From: Circinella umbellata
Lineage: Eukaryota > Mucoromycota > Mucoromycetes > Mucorales > Lichtheimiaceae
Assembly: GCA_025093555.1 (NCBI GenBank)
Contig: JAIWNF010000005.1
Location: forward strand, 1,070,971 to 1,134,970
DNA length: 64,000 nucleotides
Direction: 5' to 3'
The position numbers were made by a program, and so were the translations under genes. Below the pieces are notes generated by a model. That model did not search any database, was not told the origin of the DNA, and saw nothing but the letters and a program-made list of their open reading frames with translations. This document shows, one piece after another, positions 11,961-24,903 of the stretch (the first letter of the stretch is position 1; every line of letters starts with the position of its first letter).

Positions 11961-13260
11961 TAAATTGCAATAAGTATTTAAACATCAGTAGCTTACAATC
12001 ACATTTGAATGACATTCTTATCCATGTACGGTATAAAGATATTTAAGTATCACTCCTCTTTGTTATAAATTGCAATATTGCTTTTTTTTTTGCTCGACAT
12101 GCGTTGCCTTTAAATAGTATATCCATCATTAGTTTTTATAGTAAGTTTATAGTGAAAAGTGATAATCATTACCGTCAATTCTAAAAAAAGAACAAAGTAT
12201 ATCTTAATTCTTTTTCTGTTGCTCTCATAACTCTTAAAAGTTACTGTGATACTGTTAGAGACGTAAGTTGTCCCAATAATATGTGCTTTACCTGCCGAAA
12301 TAAGCATATTGTCTCTGTCATGATTATGTTACTTCATAGTAACCAAAAATGCAATATAGATTATTACAGTCAGAGACATCTGCTGGCATGTAATTTTATT
12401 GAAAGATGATGTTAAAGGAAATGTACGTAGCTGACAAAAAATTAATGAACAATGATTGATATGTCCAAAAAGCAATCGCTTTACATTGTTGTATAGGGAA
12501 ACGTTGACTTTTACTATTATAAGGCTGATGCCACTAGTTTTTCTGTGCTGAAAGTAAGTATTCTTACTAAAACCATCAAAGCAAATACACTCGTTAATAT
12601 AACAATCACAAACAACAACAGTAATTAGGGCCAAATAAAAAAAAAGATCGAAATTAATTCTCTCGTATTACGGCAGCAAACTTAATAATTCAAGGAAAAG
12701 ATTTGTCTCTTGAAGTCAGTAAACAAAAGTAACGCCTCTTTTCGCAAACAGCTTTCATAAGTGTAGGCGTGAAAATATAGAAAGTAATATAAATATATTG
12801 ATATATAGTAACAACAAAGAGTTTTGAACCCATTGATGTTAAATCTCCCAAGATTACTACATCCACTATATTAATACCATTCAAAAAACTAACGCCTGAT
12901 TTAGTATCGAAAACTGAGTTCTGATTAACAATGAAGACTTTACAGTTTGCTTACCTCTCCCATGAAGATAAACGCCATAAAAAAACACATCTACCAAGAA
13001 GATAATCCGACGTAATCAGAGTAAAGCATCCAGGGATCAAGTGAAAATATTTGATTGAACATTTTTTTTCATGGTACGGTACCCCGATTTATTAACACCA
13101 CAATCGGCTTTCACAATGTCAGCAAAATTTTCAAACCATATACCATTGCTTTTTTTTTTTTGTAGAAGAAAATTTATTTTCCCAAAATTAGGGATGTTAT
13201 GAATTTGAAATAAAAATTTGACTAAGCTAATAAAGGAGAGAAAACAGCAAGGGTATATGA
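11961..13260. other. Intergenic region between two LINE fragments
   Basis: No complete gene. A minus-strand stretch at 12880-12800 (VDVVILGDLTSMGSKL) faintly resembles the GDFN block of LINE endonucleases but is too short and isolated to call. Confidence 0.4.
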
Positions 13261-13599
13261 CTAAGCGCATTGGCTAAACGCATGCTGCTGTTCCAAATGA
13301 ATTTTGCGTAGATGAAGAATTGTTTTGGCTATGACACCGTGTGACCAGAAAGTAGTTTGGTGAAAGACGAATTGCCAATGAGCGGACCAAATTTGGAACA
13401 ATGTGGTGGCAAAAATGTCAAAAAAGGCGAGTTTGAATTCAGGACGTACTGGTAAATCAGGAAGAGAAAGTGATATAATATGATCTATAGTGAGCGTATT
13501 AGGAGAGACCAAATAACGGGATGCAACGGTTTGCCAGACTAATTGTTTAATAGAACATGTCCATACAAAGTGTCTGGGTGTATCAATTGAGTCACCCAT
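13261..13599 (-). mobile_element. LINE C-terminal fragment (zf-RVT-like)
   Basis: A minus-strand frame of 112 codons beginning SIDTPRHFVWTCSIKQLVW. This matches the pattern of the reverse-transcriptase-associated zinc-binding region at LINE ORF2 C-termini (E/DT.xH..W.C......VW). It continues with aromatic-rich sequence (FKLAFFDIFATTLFQIW) and a His/Lys-rich end (LHLRKIHLEQQHAFSQ). No RT or endonuclease block remains in frame. It differs from the CPNC-type C-terminus of the LINE at 10.6-11.96 kb, so it probably belongs to another family. Confidence 0.6.
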
Positions 13600-15249
13600 A
13601 TACCATTGTTAACCATATTTCTGGCCCATCAGTATAAATAACATGATGTATTGGTGATTTTTTGAGTATGTTTTATGGCTAAAAAGAGAAAGTAACTATA
13701 ATGGTTCAATTGACAGAATACGTTAAACATATTGCTAATAATTATTACTGAGATTGTAAAGATCTAGAAGGAGAATAAATGAAAGGCGGGCCAAATACTT
13801 AAAGTCGTAAAACAAGGGTGCGCCATGTTACTAAGATGCCGGCTCAGAATTGGCGAGCTTCTAGCCATTTCCATTCCTTTAACACCAGCAATATTTTGTA
13901 TAAAATATTTCCAGCTACACACTTAATCTAAACAGAAACAAGGGAAGTTTTAAAAATAAAATAAAAACAACAACTTCAAAACACAATACGATACGATATA
14001 CTTGTTATGGTTATAAGAAAGAAGCTACTCTTACTAATTATAATTGAATTAGATTGTAATAATATCGTAAGCAACGATTTTTTCGTAACATATCTAAAGT
14101 AAATGTAGGAACAACGTCGAAAAAGGGAAAAAAAATTAAGGAGATGGCTACGTACTGTCTTAAAATGACATAAATGGATGAGCTCTTTTGGAAATTTATC
14201 AATTATTTGCTATCTAAAAATATGTGCAAAATGAGTATCTAGGCGTTGATCAATAGGACTAAGATGGTAACAAATAAATTTTATTAGTCAGTTTCATGGT
14301 AACATTTGTTTTGCATCTGAGATAAACTAGTCAGATTATTATAAAAGATATTCTGAAATAAACTTGTAAGGATCTATGCAATTTTTTTTACGTATACATG
14401 CTGTTATCAGTGGTCAGTTGTATTACTGGCCTGCAAAAAGCAGCTGCAGTTTACTGCGACCCAGTATGCTGCTTATCAGTTATCACAGGATATGGGAGGA
14501 AAAAAAGAGCGTTTCCTTGGTAACGGACCTTAACAGTTTTGGGTGAGTAGAAAATAATCGTGCTTGTGGTGAACCACCATAATAAAACATATATTCCATC
14601 TATTCACGAATAATGAATCGGCCAAACATCATTCCGTCAAGGATAAAAGATACAACCAATTGAACACTATTATTTACTTTGATTTGTTCTTATTATTAAT
14701 CCGAATAAAAAATAAACATCAAAGAAAGAATGCAATTGGTAACAACTATTATAAACGGGATCAGAGAATGATCTAGAATTGTTATATACTTGAACAGATA
14801 TAATAGGTCCTCTCATTCATTCGTATAAAACATTGTCAACTATGATCGGATTAAATAAGATAGTTACATAATTTAAAAAAGATATAAAAGAGTATTTATT
14901 TTATTTCAGGAATAAACAGATTCTCAACTATACTTACTTTAGTCCCATCTTGCTATTTTACTACTCGCATTTATCTCAGAGCTAATGATCTTCGATGCTC
15001 TTCGTCTGTTAAAACTCCCCTCTCTCTTATTTATCACTATATGATCAAAGATGCGTATTTTATTATTTTTTACGCAATAAGAATATGGGAGCATTTCAAA
15101 ATAAAGTTACTTTATATACATTTTTTTAGCGTTAATGCACTTAATAAAATAGCTGGAGATTTTTATAACAGAATAATTCAAAATCAATTGTTATAACGAG
15201 AGAATCGATCAATATTCAAGTATAATATAAAAATGAAAAAGAAACTTAG
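13600..15249. other. Intergenic AT-rich DNA
   Basis: Nothing coding is recognised. A patch at 14400-14500 is less AT-rich and contains short GCAGCTGC-type palindromes, but no element boundary could be set. Confidence 0.45.
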
Positions 15250-15893
15250 CTATTGACAATGTCATTGTTGGTATCTCTGAACTCATTTTGATTTAAATTT
15301 ATCTACTGCAGCTTATATTAATTCAATCTTGGTTTGCTCAACTTATTTTCACGATTATGCGGGTAAATTGTTATCTGTTTTATTATATAGTATAATATAC
15401 ATCTATATATCAATTCCAAAAGTTGCTTTCGCTTTATTTTTTGACACTAAAACATTTTCTAGCTTTTCTTTTCATTAGTGGTTTATTATCAGATATCTTG
15501 TTAAACGTTGGCATTTAAGTGGTTGTATTCTTGTAATATGTTTGGGACTGACTTTTCTTGTTGGGTTCAGCTTTGATCTCAACGCAAATTTACCATCCGC
15601 CATTGTCGATGGTACTTTTCTAAACTTTTGTACAAACTGTATGTGGTTCCACATTCAGTATCATTTTATTTGTTGATCCCCTGAATAACGGCAAAGTGAT
15701 GGACATGGTTGGTGCAGGTGGTTACATTGACGATATCATTTTTAATCTTATGTTTTGCTAATTTCAACCCGACCCCAAAAGCGCCTTTTCATGTTTGCAA
15801 TGTGTTATTTTAGGTGCAGATATTGCGGGAAGCTTGGTACTTTGTGCTCAAGACAAAATCATATGGCATTTGTTTAATGATCGTTATGTCTAA
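15250..15893 (+). pseudogene. Pseudogene of NNP nitrate transporter (3' half)
   Basis: A decayed paralogue of the transporter at 18155-19964 on the same strand. An exon-4-like part (15255-15361) reads LAIDNVIVGI, then FDLNLSTAAYINS, then after a frame change GLLNLFSRLCG before a GTAAAT donor. An exon-5-like part starts after a TTCATTAG acceptor near 15478 and reads KRWHLSGCILVI, LVGFSFD, PLNNGKVMDMVGAGG, FNLMFC, a stop, then ILGADIAG and IIWHLFNDRYV to TAA at 15891-15893. The live copy has SIDNIIGHVF, NICSRLFGG, PVNNGKVIGLVGAGG and AIWHLF at the same places. Frameshifts and internal stops are present. The intron is retained, so it arose by DNA duplication, not retroposition. Nothing of exons 1-3 is visible. 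Confidence 0.75.
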
Positions 15894-18154
15894 CCATATA
15901 TTATCCTACCTTTAGGTTATAAATTATCTTTATAATCTTTTATTTTATTACCCATACATATTATATAAATATATCCTTTTTGCTAATTATTTTCCTCCAG
16001 ATTTTCGCCAATTTTTTGTACTTTTCTTTTTACTTTGTGCGTCCAATTATGTGGTAATCTACTGTAAAAGATATATATAAATATATATCATAATTTTGTA
16101 ATTAATTAATAAACATTCGTTATCCTAGAGTGATGTGCTAAATAATGTTAAAGCCTTAAATCATTATTATCACGCATATAAACATTTGCTGTTCACCAAT
16201 GATGATCATAGTAACTACTAATAAAGTACAGTATGTGGTAATAATCAACAGCAACAGTTATGGTTCCGAGTACTATATACTAATATTATCTTGTCATCAA
16301 TACTAAATGATTAAAAACTGGAATATCATATGTTTTCAAGCTTCCTTTTATCTCTACGTAACCACACCCAGTTTGTATCATTTTTTGGCGTTTCTTGAGG
16401 TCATGTGAAAGCTTTCTTGGACGTCAGTGTATCCACCCGCTGACGTGTGTGGTATTTATTTAGAATAATGATCATTATATTACTTTTCAGGGCTCTTCTA
16501 TATTGAACATTGCACTTTCCCTTTTTTTTGTAATCAGCAGCAATAAAAATAAAGTAAATTACTAGTTGATTATCTGTCCCGTGGAGTTTTTGTTTTTTTA
16601 TACTGCCTCACAAACATTTATTTTCTTTTCATCTCTTTTTTTTCAAAAAAAAAAAAAAAAAAAAAAAAAAGGGTGCTGTTTTATGGCGCTGCGTGTTGGA
16701 TGCTGCCAAAACACAACACATGGTACGCTATTTTTAATAGAAGCCCATAATTTGTTTACTATTTGTTTGCGTTTAAAATGAACTTGTACTACCGCATTTT
16801 ATTTTTCAATAAAAAAAATCATTTGATAGGTATCATAAAGGAAATAAATCGTTGAGTGAATTTATCATCATTGGCAAGATTTTCTTCAATATTACAGCCA
16901 TAAAATTATAATAAATAAGCAAACCATTATTTGATTGATATCTTTACCATATCTATATATATATTCTGTATTTTAAAAAGAGATAATAATATGCAGTATT
17001 TGCTAGTATAAATACATGTGTTTCAACCGATAAATGGCACGAATAAGCCATTAAGGAAGATATTATTATATTAACTTTAATTTGTTTCTTCTGTTTTGTT
17101 GAGACATCTAAGTGCCGCATGACCGAACTGTTACTTTTTATTGGTGAAACCAAAATGATGGTCTTCTTACTGCCATTGTCTAGCACTATTGTTGTTATTA
17201 TTATTATTATTAATGCGAGCTACTAATTTATTTGAATTATCAGCGTTGCTAACGTCTATTTGGGGTATACAATATTTCTATAAAATGTAGAAGCATAATC
17301 TATATCTAACTTATTTTGGGACAAGTAATAATAACCCGGAATATTAATTAAAAAAAAGTTAGCATCGCATGAACAGTTCACATAACTTTATATTTGTCAT
17401 ATCAAAAAAGAAAACCTTAAATGGACTCCCGTAAGAGTTAAACTTTATTTTATTTTATTTCCAATTTTCTTTTTTTCGTTTCAACGATTCAAAGCGCAAA
17501 CCATTTTATATTTTTACAGTACACTCTACTATTAAGCTTTAAATAAAACTGTTTATATGTTTTAAGTAACGACATATAAAGATTTCTTAAAAAGAAAAGG
17601 TTTGGTGCAGATCAAGGGTATCCAAAAAAGGTATTTGTTACAGCATCATCATTGTAAAAAGATTTGAAAGTTATTTCACTTTATTTATTACTGTATATGA
17701 AAAAAAAAACAGATTATGGTGTAAGTTAAAATAATGGTATCTAACTGTCGCAATATGGTAATTGTGTAATATATACGTGTGAATAATGTTGTTAATTGTA
17801 TAGTCCATCATAATATTCGAGTTGATTCGATTGATTTTTATAGATATTACTGCTGTAATGAATAGATCAAAACATTAAACCTTCCGGCTACTTTTCCATT
17901 TTGTCAGGTAGAAAAAACAAAAATAAATATTCAATATAATACGTAGCTTGATAATAACATAAAGCAAACAAACTTTATTTATTTACTTTTGTCTCTCTAT
18001 TGTCATTCTTCTTTCATGCGCTCTTCATCAAAGGAATTTTGTTGTGCTAACTAGTATAAAAGGGTTATCACTTTGCGGTGTTATTTTTTTTTTTTTTTTT
18101 TTTTGCCTTTTATTTTCAAAAAAAAAACTTTTTATATCGATTGTATAATTTATT
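15894..18154. other. Intergenic region upstream of the transporter
   Basis: No supported gene. It carries a 26-nt A tract at 16645-16670 and a 21-nt T tract at 18084-18104. The latter lies about 50 bp before the transporter start and may be part of its promoter or 5' UTR. Confidence 0.5.
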
Positions 18155-19964
18155 ATGAATTTTTTTGCAAAAGAGCTATCAGTGGATCAGCATAATAAAG
18201 CCACTAACTTTAGATTACATAGTCTTCAGTTTCCGCAAATGAGAGCACTGCATCTGGTGAGTATTTTAGACAATGCTAAAGCTATTGATAGATAATACAC
18301 CTATTTATATCTTACTACTAATGCCAATGTAGGCATGGATTTCGTTTATGGTAGCATTTATGTCTTGGTATGCCATTCCACCTATTATATATCATATATC
18401 TGAAAATCTTAGTATATCAGATGAAGAAATTTATGACTCTAATATGGTCAGCGTAGCATTAACAATTGTTGCCCGTGTTGTTATTGGTCCGCTTTGTGAA
18501 CGTTATGGCCCACGTCGTATTATGTGTGCCATTCTTGTTTGTGGTTCTATTCCTTGTGGTTTCACTGGCCTTATTCAGAATGGTCCTGGTTTAATTACTG
18601 TTCGGTAGGTGTATTTATTTATTTTATAATTGTACAAGACAATAACTTAGATACTTATTATTGTTACAATATAGCTAACTACTAATTAATATATCTATAG
18701 AGCCTTTATTGGTATACTCGGAGGTTCATTTGTGCCATGTCAATTTTGGACAACACAGATGTTTTCTCCATCTATTGTTGGAACTGCAAACTCGATTTCA
18801 GCCGGTTGGGGTAATATGGGTGCAGGTATTACATATTTACTCATGCCTGCAATTTATGATGGTATCGCATCACATATAGGAAGCGAGATGGCTTGGCGTA
18901 TAACATTTGTTGTGCCTGCTGCAATTTGTCTTCTTGTTGCTGCAGCAGATTATTTTCTTGCTACAGATACACCACATGGTGATTGGCTCGAATACCGTAA
19001 TAGTATCAAGAACAGTGATAAGCAGAATATTAGTTCTAGCAGCACTTCAGTATCATCTATGCAAACAGCTGAACACAAAATGGAAAAGGGGGTATTAAAC
19101 TGTCATCAGAAGAAGTGACTGATCAACAACATAGCCATGTCGATGATGATGCAAATAGGATTGGAGAAGTAGAGCGAAATCAATCTATACGAGACATCAT
19201 CATTAGTTTTGGCAAGGTGTTATGTAATCCTGCCGCCCTTATTATGATAATTCACTATGCTTGTTCGCTTGGTACCGAATTATCCATTGATAATATTATT
19301 GGACATGTTTTTCGTGAAAAATTTGCTCTTGATAATTCTACATCTGCTTATATTGGCTCCGTATTTGGATTACTTAATATTTGTTCACGTTTATTTGGGT
19401 AAGTACACTAAATGGAATGGAATGGCACAAAGCATTACAACATTAACAGTAGAAGATAAAATACATACTAGTAAAAAACAGCTATCAATTCTTATTGTTA
19501 TTATATTTATTATCGGCATGCTTACGTATATTTGTAATAGGGGCTTATTCTCTGATTGGTTGGCTAAGAAATGGCATATACCTGGTCGTATATTTGCACA
19601 TTTTATACTGATGTGTTTGGAAGGAATTTTTCTTATTGGTTTTAGCTTTGGTTTTGTCAATCTACCCACATCCATTACACTCATGATTTTTTTTTCTTTC
19701 TTTGTACAAGCCGTTTGTGGATCAACCTTTGGTATTGTTCCATTTGTCGACCCTGTAAACAATGGTAAAGTAATAGGCTTAGTCGGAGCGGGAGGAAATA
19801 TTGGTGGTCTTGTGTTTAACTTAATGTTCCGTCAACTCCAACCAAACTTCGAAATATCATTTTTAATTCTTGGGATTATATCTTTGTCTGCTGGTATTTT
19901 GGGTAATGCTTTACTTCGGGTTCAAGGAAAAGCTATATGGCATTTGTTTACTAGAAATCATTAG
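18155..19964 (+). CDS. nrtA: Nitrate/nitrite transporter, NNP family (MFS)
   Basis: High-affinity nitrate/nitrite uptake permease of the plasma membrane. Exons: 18155-18256, 18333-18604, 18701-18996, 19110-19398, 19541-19964, about 460 residues. Each intron starts GT and ends AG, and all junctions keep frame. Evidence for the family: ALHLAWISFMVAFMSWYAIPP in TM1, the MFS motif A region RVVIGPLCERYGPRR, FVPCQFWTTQMFSP, and both NNP signatures, AGWGNMGAG in TM5 and VGAGGNIGG in TM11. The two arginines known to bind nitrate in NrtA-type proteins have counterparts in ARVVIG (TM2) and ICSRLFGG (TM8). Intron 3 (18997-19109) is less certain: the same region can be read as one long cytoplasmic loop if the G5 run at 19088-19092 lacks one G. 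No nitrate or nitrite reductase gene lies in the window. Confidence 0.85.
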
Positions 19965-20568
19965 TGTATGAATTGTACGATACTCTTGTGTTATTATTTA
20001 TTTATGTTACTTTATGTAATGTTATTTATTTATCCAACTTTTTTTTTTGCACTAAATTAAAAATTATAAAATAAAAACAATATTTTACTATATTCATAAT
20101 ATACACTCAACACAAAACAAAACAAAAAGTCATTATCATTGTTACTAATATAAAACAAGAACGCACAAAGATTAAATGTGATTATTTATTATGGACGAGA
20201 CTTATTTATCAGCTTTACAAACGCTATTATCGACCTTCCTTGTGTTGCATAACCTTAATAGGATTGCAAATACGGTTTACTTTTGCGTCTCTTCTAGTAT
20301 AAAAAGACAATACCCTTTATAATTCATTAGAACTTAACCTTCTGACCAGTTAATAGAAAAAGAAATACCGTACCTAATTCCTTTTCTCAAGTTAGTATTT
20401 TGGAACACGGCCATCTTTTATAACAACGAAGGTGGTTGTACAATAATTATTTAGTATTTATATAGACAATATATTATGTACAATATGGAACTTTACAGAA
20501 AAAATTAAGACATTAGCAAAATTCAGGCGCATTGGTATAAATATGAATGTACTTTTGTTTTATTTTTA
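19965..20568. other. Convergent 3' intergenic spacer
   Basis: AT-rich DNA between the 3' ends of the transporter (plus) and the F-box gene (minus). No gene is seen. Confidence 0.6.
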
Positions 20569-22757
20569 TCAATTATATAGCTCATATGTACTAGAAAATT
20601 TCTTCAGGTTCTGTTTAGCATAAGAAATACATTCTTCGGTAACAAGTGGACAGTTTGTCACTTCCAACTCAAATGACATTAAATTTGACTTCTTATCAAC
20701 CACAGCTCGTATACCTTGATCTGTCACGTTTTTCAAGCCATTGAGCTTCATAAAAGTTAAGCCTTCGATATCACTGAGATAATTAATCATCCCATCGTCC
20801 ACTATTTCCATTTCTGCCAGGCGTACGTATGTTAATCTTTGCTCAAGTTGTTTAATCAGATTCAGAACGCCATCGGCAGAAACATTATTTAATTCTTCAA
20901 AATTTATTTTGCGCAGTGTTTTGATGTTTCCAAATATTGCAAGCGTTTGATCTGTTATTTCTTCAAAATGTCGAAGCTTGATATATTCTAAAGATGGTTG
21001 TGCTTCTTTTGAAAGTCGAGCATAATTTTCGAATAGACGTACAAATTCTGCTGTAATCCGGTGTGGAAATGATATTGTGAGGTCCGTGAGCGGTGTCACC
21101 ATATCCATGAGTGCGTTTATCAATTCATCCATATCATATACATTAATTGTATACAATGTTTCCAGCTTAGTGGAATAACGAATAAAGGGCATAATAATAT
21201 CTTGGATTCCTCTGAATGGCCAAGTGACAAGTGATGTCAAGTTAGGTAATCTGAAGTTGGGGTATTGTGTCTTAAATTGCTGGAGCTCTTCTGGTGATAC
21301 GTCTGACATATTGACTACTAGGTCTTCTAATGTTGTTCGGCTTTTATATATGAGAGGTAATATTGCGGATGCAGGGAATACTGTACCGTCATTATTGGTG
21401 TATAAAACTCTTAGTCCTGCGTCTTTTTTTATAGCAGCTGTTGTCGTTGTCTCTTTGTTTAGCTCGGGAATAGGAAATGTTGTATTATCAGGATGGTTAA
21501 ATCCTAATATCTCAAGATTTGGTGATGTTAGTTGATCAACTCTATTCAAGATTGAAATATCATCACATCCATTCATAAGAAGGCGTCGTATTTTTGGGCA
21601 TCTTTTTAGTATGCGCTCAATATCACTTTCTGTAATAGACGACGACTTTATTTTCAAGTTGATTAAATTATAAAAATTATTTTCTTCTAATAATGTAAAA
21701 TCTGTAGATTGTGTTGATAAGGGGCATGCTGTCGAATAGAAGAGATCGGATAAGTTGCTGCACGATGATAAAATTTCTGCTATTGAAATAACATTCTCGT
21801 TACTATCAATATCGAAGTGAAAACTAGTCAACGTATTTCGTATTTGCCATAAAGCAGTTGTGGTGGGAGCAATATAGCTTCGCATATACGCAGTTCCGAG
21901 TACTAGGGTTATTGTTAATACTGTTACTCATATTTATCCTCACGTTAGCTCGATCCCACCATTATTATTATTTTTGAGAAGTTATTACCTGTTAAGTATA
22001 GCGATTGAATTTTATTGAACTGGGCTTCTTTTATTTTTTTTATAAACGCAAAACGAATTTTTTCGGAGGTAGTATTTATTGTCATATGCTTTACATAGTT
22101 ACCAATGCTAGGTGTTACACGCGCCAAGGTTACATCGTCTGGTCCACCTTCAACCAATAAATCACACCATGCGTCACCACATTGTAAAATATGTCCACGC
22201 CACAGACTTGAGACTTGCATGCTGTTTACCAATCCCTTTTGTGGTAATAACGAAAAAATTTTGTTGGTGATCTCAGTGGGCAAGATATGAACTGGGTCAA
22301 CCCGTTTTTGAAATTGTTTATCGGCCAAGTGTTTTCCCACTTTTAACGCTTCGATTTCCTTGTGCTGATATGACTGTACAAGTTTAAATCCTTCATCGTA
22401 GATTTCTATTGCATTATTATGCTGCCCATACATGGAAAGTATGTTTGCTTTATAAATATATCCTGTGGGTGATGTTGGTACGTATTCAATCATTGTCTTT
22501 CCGTCTGCGAATCCCAAATCAAACTGACCACTCATTGAGTAGGCATGCGCACGAGTTTCGAGAAAAGCTAGGAGAATTGGTTTTTGCTGTTGGTATATAT
22601 AATCAATTGCTTCAGTTGAAAGTTGGATTATTTGTTTGTAGTCGCGGCTGTCTATAGCGTTATTGAGATTTTTAAGCATCTTTGGAAATGACTCCATAAA
22701 ACCGACCCAGTGTGTAAATGGAAATATCAAATCATTCATAATATATTCTAATAGCAA
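20569..22757 (-). CDS. TPR/F-box/leucine-rich repeat protein (Dia2/Pof3-like)
   Basis: Likely substrate adaptor of an SCF ubiquitin ligase. Exons 22757-21989 and 21902-20569, with an 86-nt intron (donor GTAATAAC, acceptor CCCTAG), give about 700 residues. Residues 30-148 form TPR-like helical pairs (LNNAIDSRDYKQIIQLSTEA, FLETRAHAYSMSGQFDLG, YKANILSMYGQHNNAIEIY). An F-box follows at about 154-200 (VDPVHILPTEITNKIFSLL ... VSSLWRGHI). The rest is leucine-rich repeats with regular blocks such as LEDLVVNMSDVSPEEL and LTFMKLNGLKNVTDQGI. TPR then F-box then LRR is the order of yeast Dia2 and fission yeast Pof3, which act at replication forks and in genome stability. Mucorales also have large F-box families, so strict orthology is not claimed. 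The start is uncertain: Met7 or Met21 could also serve. Confidence 0.75.
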
Positions 22758-23540
22758 CGTAGTAAAAAAAAAAAAGTAGTAGCAAAGAAAAAAATGTTTA
22801 GGAAAGAAAAAGGATGAGTATTATGCTTGATTCTTTTTTCTCAAAAATATAGGCTGGGGTGATACTGATTATTTTTTTTCTTTTTCAGTGCCACCACAGC
22901 TACTGAATGGTTTCACAAAAGGCGCATGTGATCAACCATTATATTATTTTGTTTTGGGCTTCAACACATTCCAAAACTGATTGACAAAGGATATCATACA
23001 TTTAATACTTTTTAATATAACTCAGTGTTTATAGTATATTTTAAAAATGAAGTACTGCTATACTCTTTATAAAAATGTTCTGCTAAGGCTACTCTTTAAC
23101 ATCAAGTTGTTGCTGTGGCAAACGGAAAGAAAAATTTGCAAAGACTTTATAGCCATGCACTTTCCTTATTAAACATAATAAATCATTAAACACTTCACAG
23201 TGACAGCTCTATCAATGCAAATAATAATTACAGACAACTACAAAGTTTTAACTCACATAACTATATAAGCTGTTACAACTATACCTCTTAGTCATTTCTC
23301 TGTATCATATTATTTATTAGACTAATAAATCAATTAGTCGCATGGTTTTTTAAAAAAAATTATGGAGATAATACAATACGATCATATACTACAGGGTTAG
23401 TTAACACATTGAGTAATATTCAAAATAGATAGATAATAGTAATAGATATAAAAATTAATGGCGACTTTATTTATAAGATAGTATTTTTGGTCATTTATAG
23501 ACTATATTAGACACCTGATATTATTGCTATATCTTTTTTT
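22758..23540. other. Intergenic spacer
   Basis: AT-rich, with no gene recognised. It holds the 5' flank of the F-box gene and the 3' flank of the secreted-protein gene. Confidence 0.55.
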
Positions 23541-24903
23541 TTAATATTTATTAGCAGAAAGCGCATAGACAGGTCTTTCACCGGGATGTTCACCAATAGT
23601 CCATAATTCATCACCTTGTTGTCGGTAAGTAAGATCTTCAGGCCCTTTTGAAAGTTCTCCGGTATACTGTTGTAAAGCATCTGTGCTGCGATCCCATGTA
23701 TATAAATCACCATTTGTATTTTCGCCACGGGAACACGAAAAGTAGTACTTTTGAACACCGTTCTTGGTAACAGAAGTAGCACCTTGCATTGATTTTAATC
23801 CGACATTGTAAAATTCGGTGGCAGTAGCATACGTATCGGAACTATGGACAGGAAGACGTGTGTTATAATCAAGATCAAATCGCACAATACGATTATTAAC
23901 GCCTGATGAATCGTATTGGCCCATTACGAAAGAATCAGGAGTAGTAGTACGGTCCAGACTTATAAACGAATAGCGAAAGTCTTTTGCTACATCTGAATTA
24001 GCCAAGTAATGGCCCCACTGAGGAATAACGTATCTAATACAAATAACAAAACAGTTTAAAACATATTTTGGATATTGTCATTTTACTGTGTTTTCTGATA
24101 AAGCTTAATAAACAAAACATACTTGTAATTTGCAGCTTCATATCTACCACTGCTCACATAGCCAATCTGATCACCAACAGTAACTTCATAAATATGACCT
24201 AAATCAAAGATACGCACACCTGCATTTGTATCAACCACATATAACTTGTCACCATACCACATAATACCACCAGCATGAATTCGGACAGGATGAAACGATG
24301 GCGCACCAGATGATGTTTCTTCTGGAACAACCAAAAGTACATTACGATAATTATGCTGTTCTTTATTCATATCAACAAATGAGATACGAACCCCCTTATT
24401 TGCTGGATCACTTGCTGGTACTGTATGGTCATACCATGATACTAGCATAATATTATTGTCACCGTATGTCCCTTTGTCATAAGCATCAGATGAAGAAGTA
24501 ACACCTTGAGGATACCATTTGTCGGTGTTAATATCATCATAACCGGTTTTTTTATCCCACCTAGTATGTATAATATTAAGTATATTTAATTCAATTCCAT
24601 TCCACTAGAAATACAGCAAGTACAAATAGTAGAGATATCAAAATAACAGAGCACATACGTATAAGAACGAATAAATTGAGAAAGACCATTATAAGCAAGA
24701 TTCGGATGATTAGTATTTTGAATAACTTTAGCTACTGAAGTATTAGGGAGGACCCCATCTAACTTTTCAATTAAGGCTTCATAATGACCAGGTTTCCCGA
24801 GCAATTTAAACTGACTTGCATCGAGCTCTTGAATAGCAGCTTGAGCAGTCAATAATGTTGCAGCAATTGTTGTAATAAGTAACTTTGGTGATGACCAAAC
24901 CAT
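23541..24903 (-). CDS. Secreted protein of unknown function
   Basis: About 391 residues from three exons: 24903-24659, 24560-24123 and 24033-23541. Introns have donors GTATGTGC and GTATGTTT and acceptors CATACTAG and GTATTAG, and both junctions restore frame. The N-terminus is a classical signal peptide (Lys7, hydrophobic LLITTIAATLLT, small-residue AQA cleavage zone near 20-23). The mature part is rich in Gly, Asp, Tyr and Trp with short strand-like blocks (GGIMWYGDKLYVVDTNAGV, NRIVRFDLDYNTRLP, KYYFSCSRGENTNGDLYTWD, KGPEDLTY, ELWTIGEHPGERPVYAL). Repeated hydrophobic-WD/YDxx-hydrophobic strands suggest a beta-propeller-like or related all-beta fold. No catalytic motif is recognised, and few cysteines are present. 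It is likely extracellular or cell-wall associated. Confidence 0.7.
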
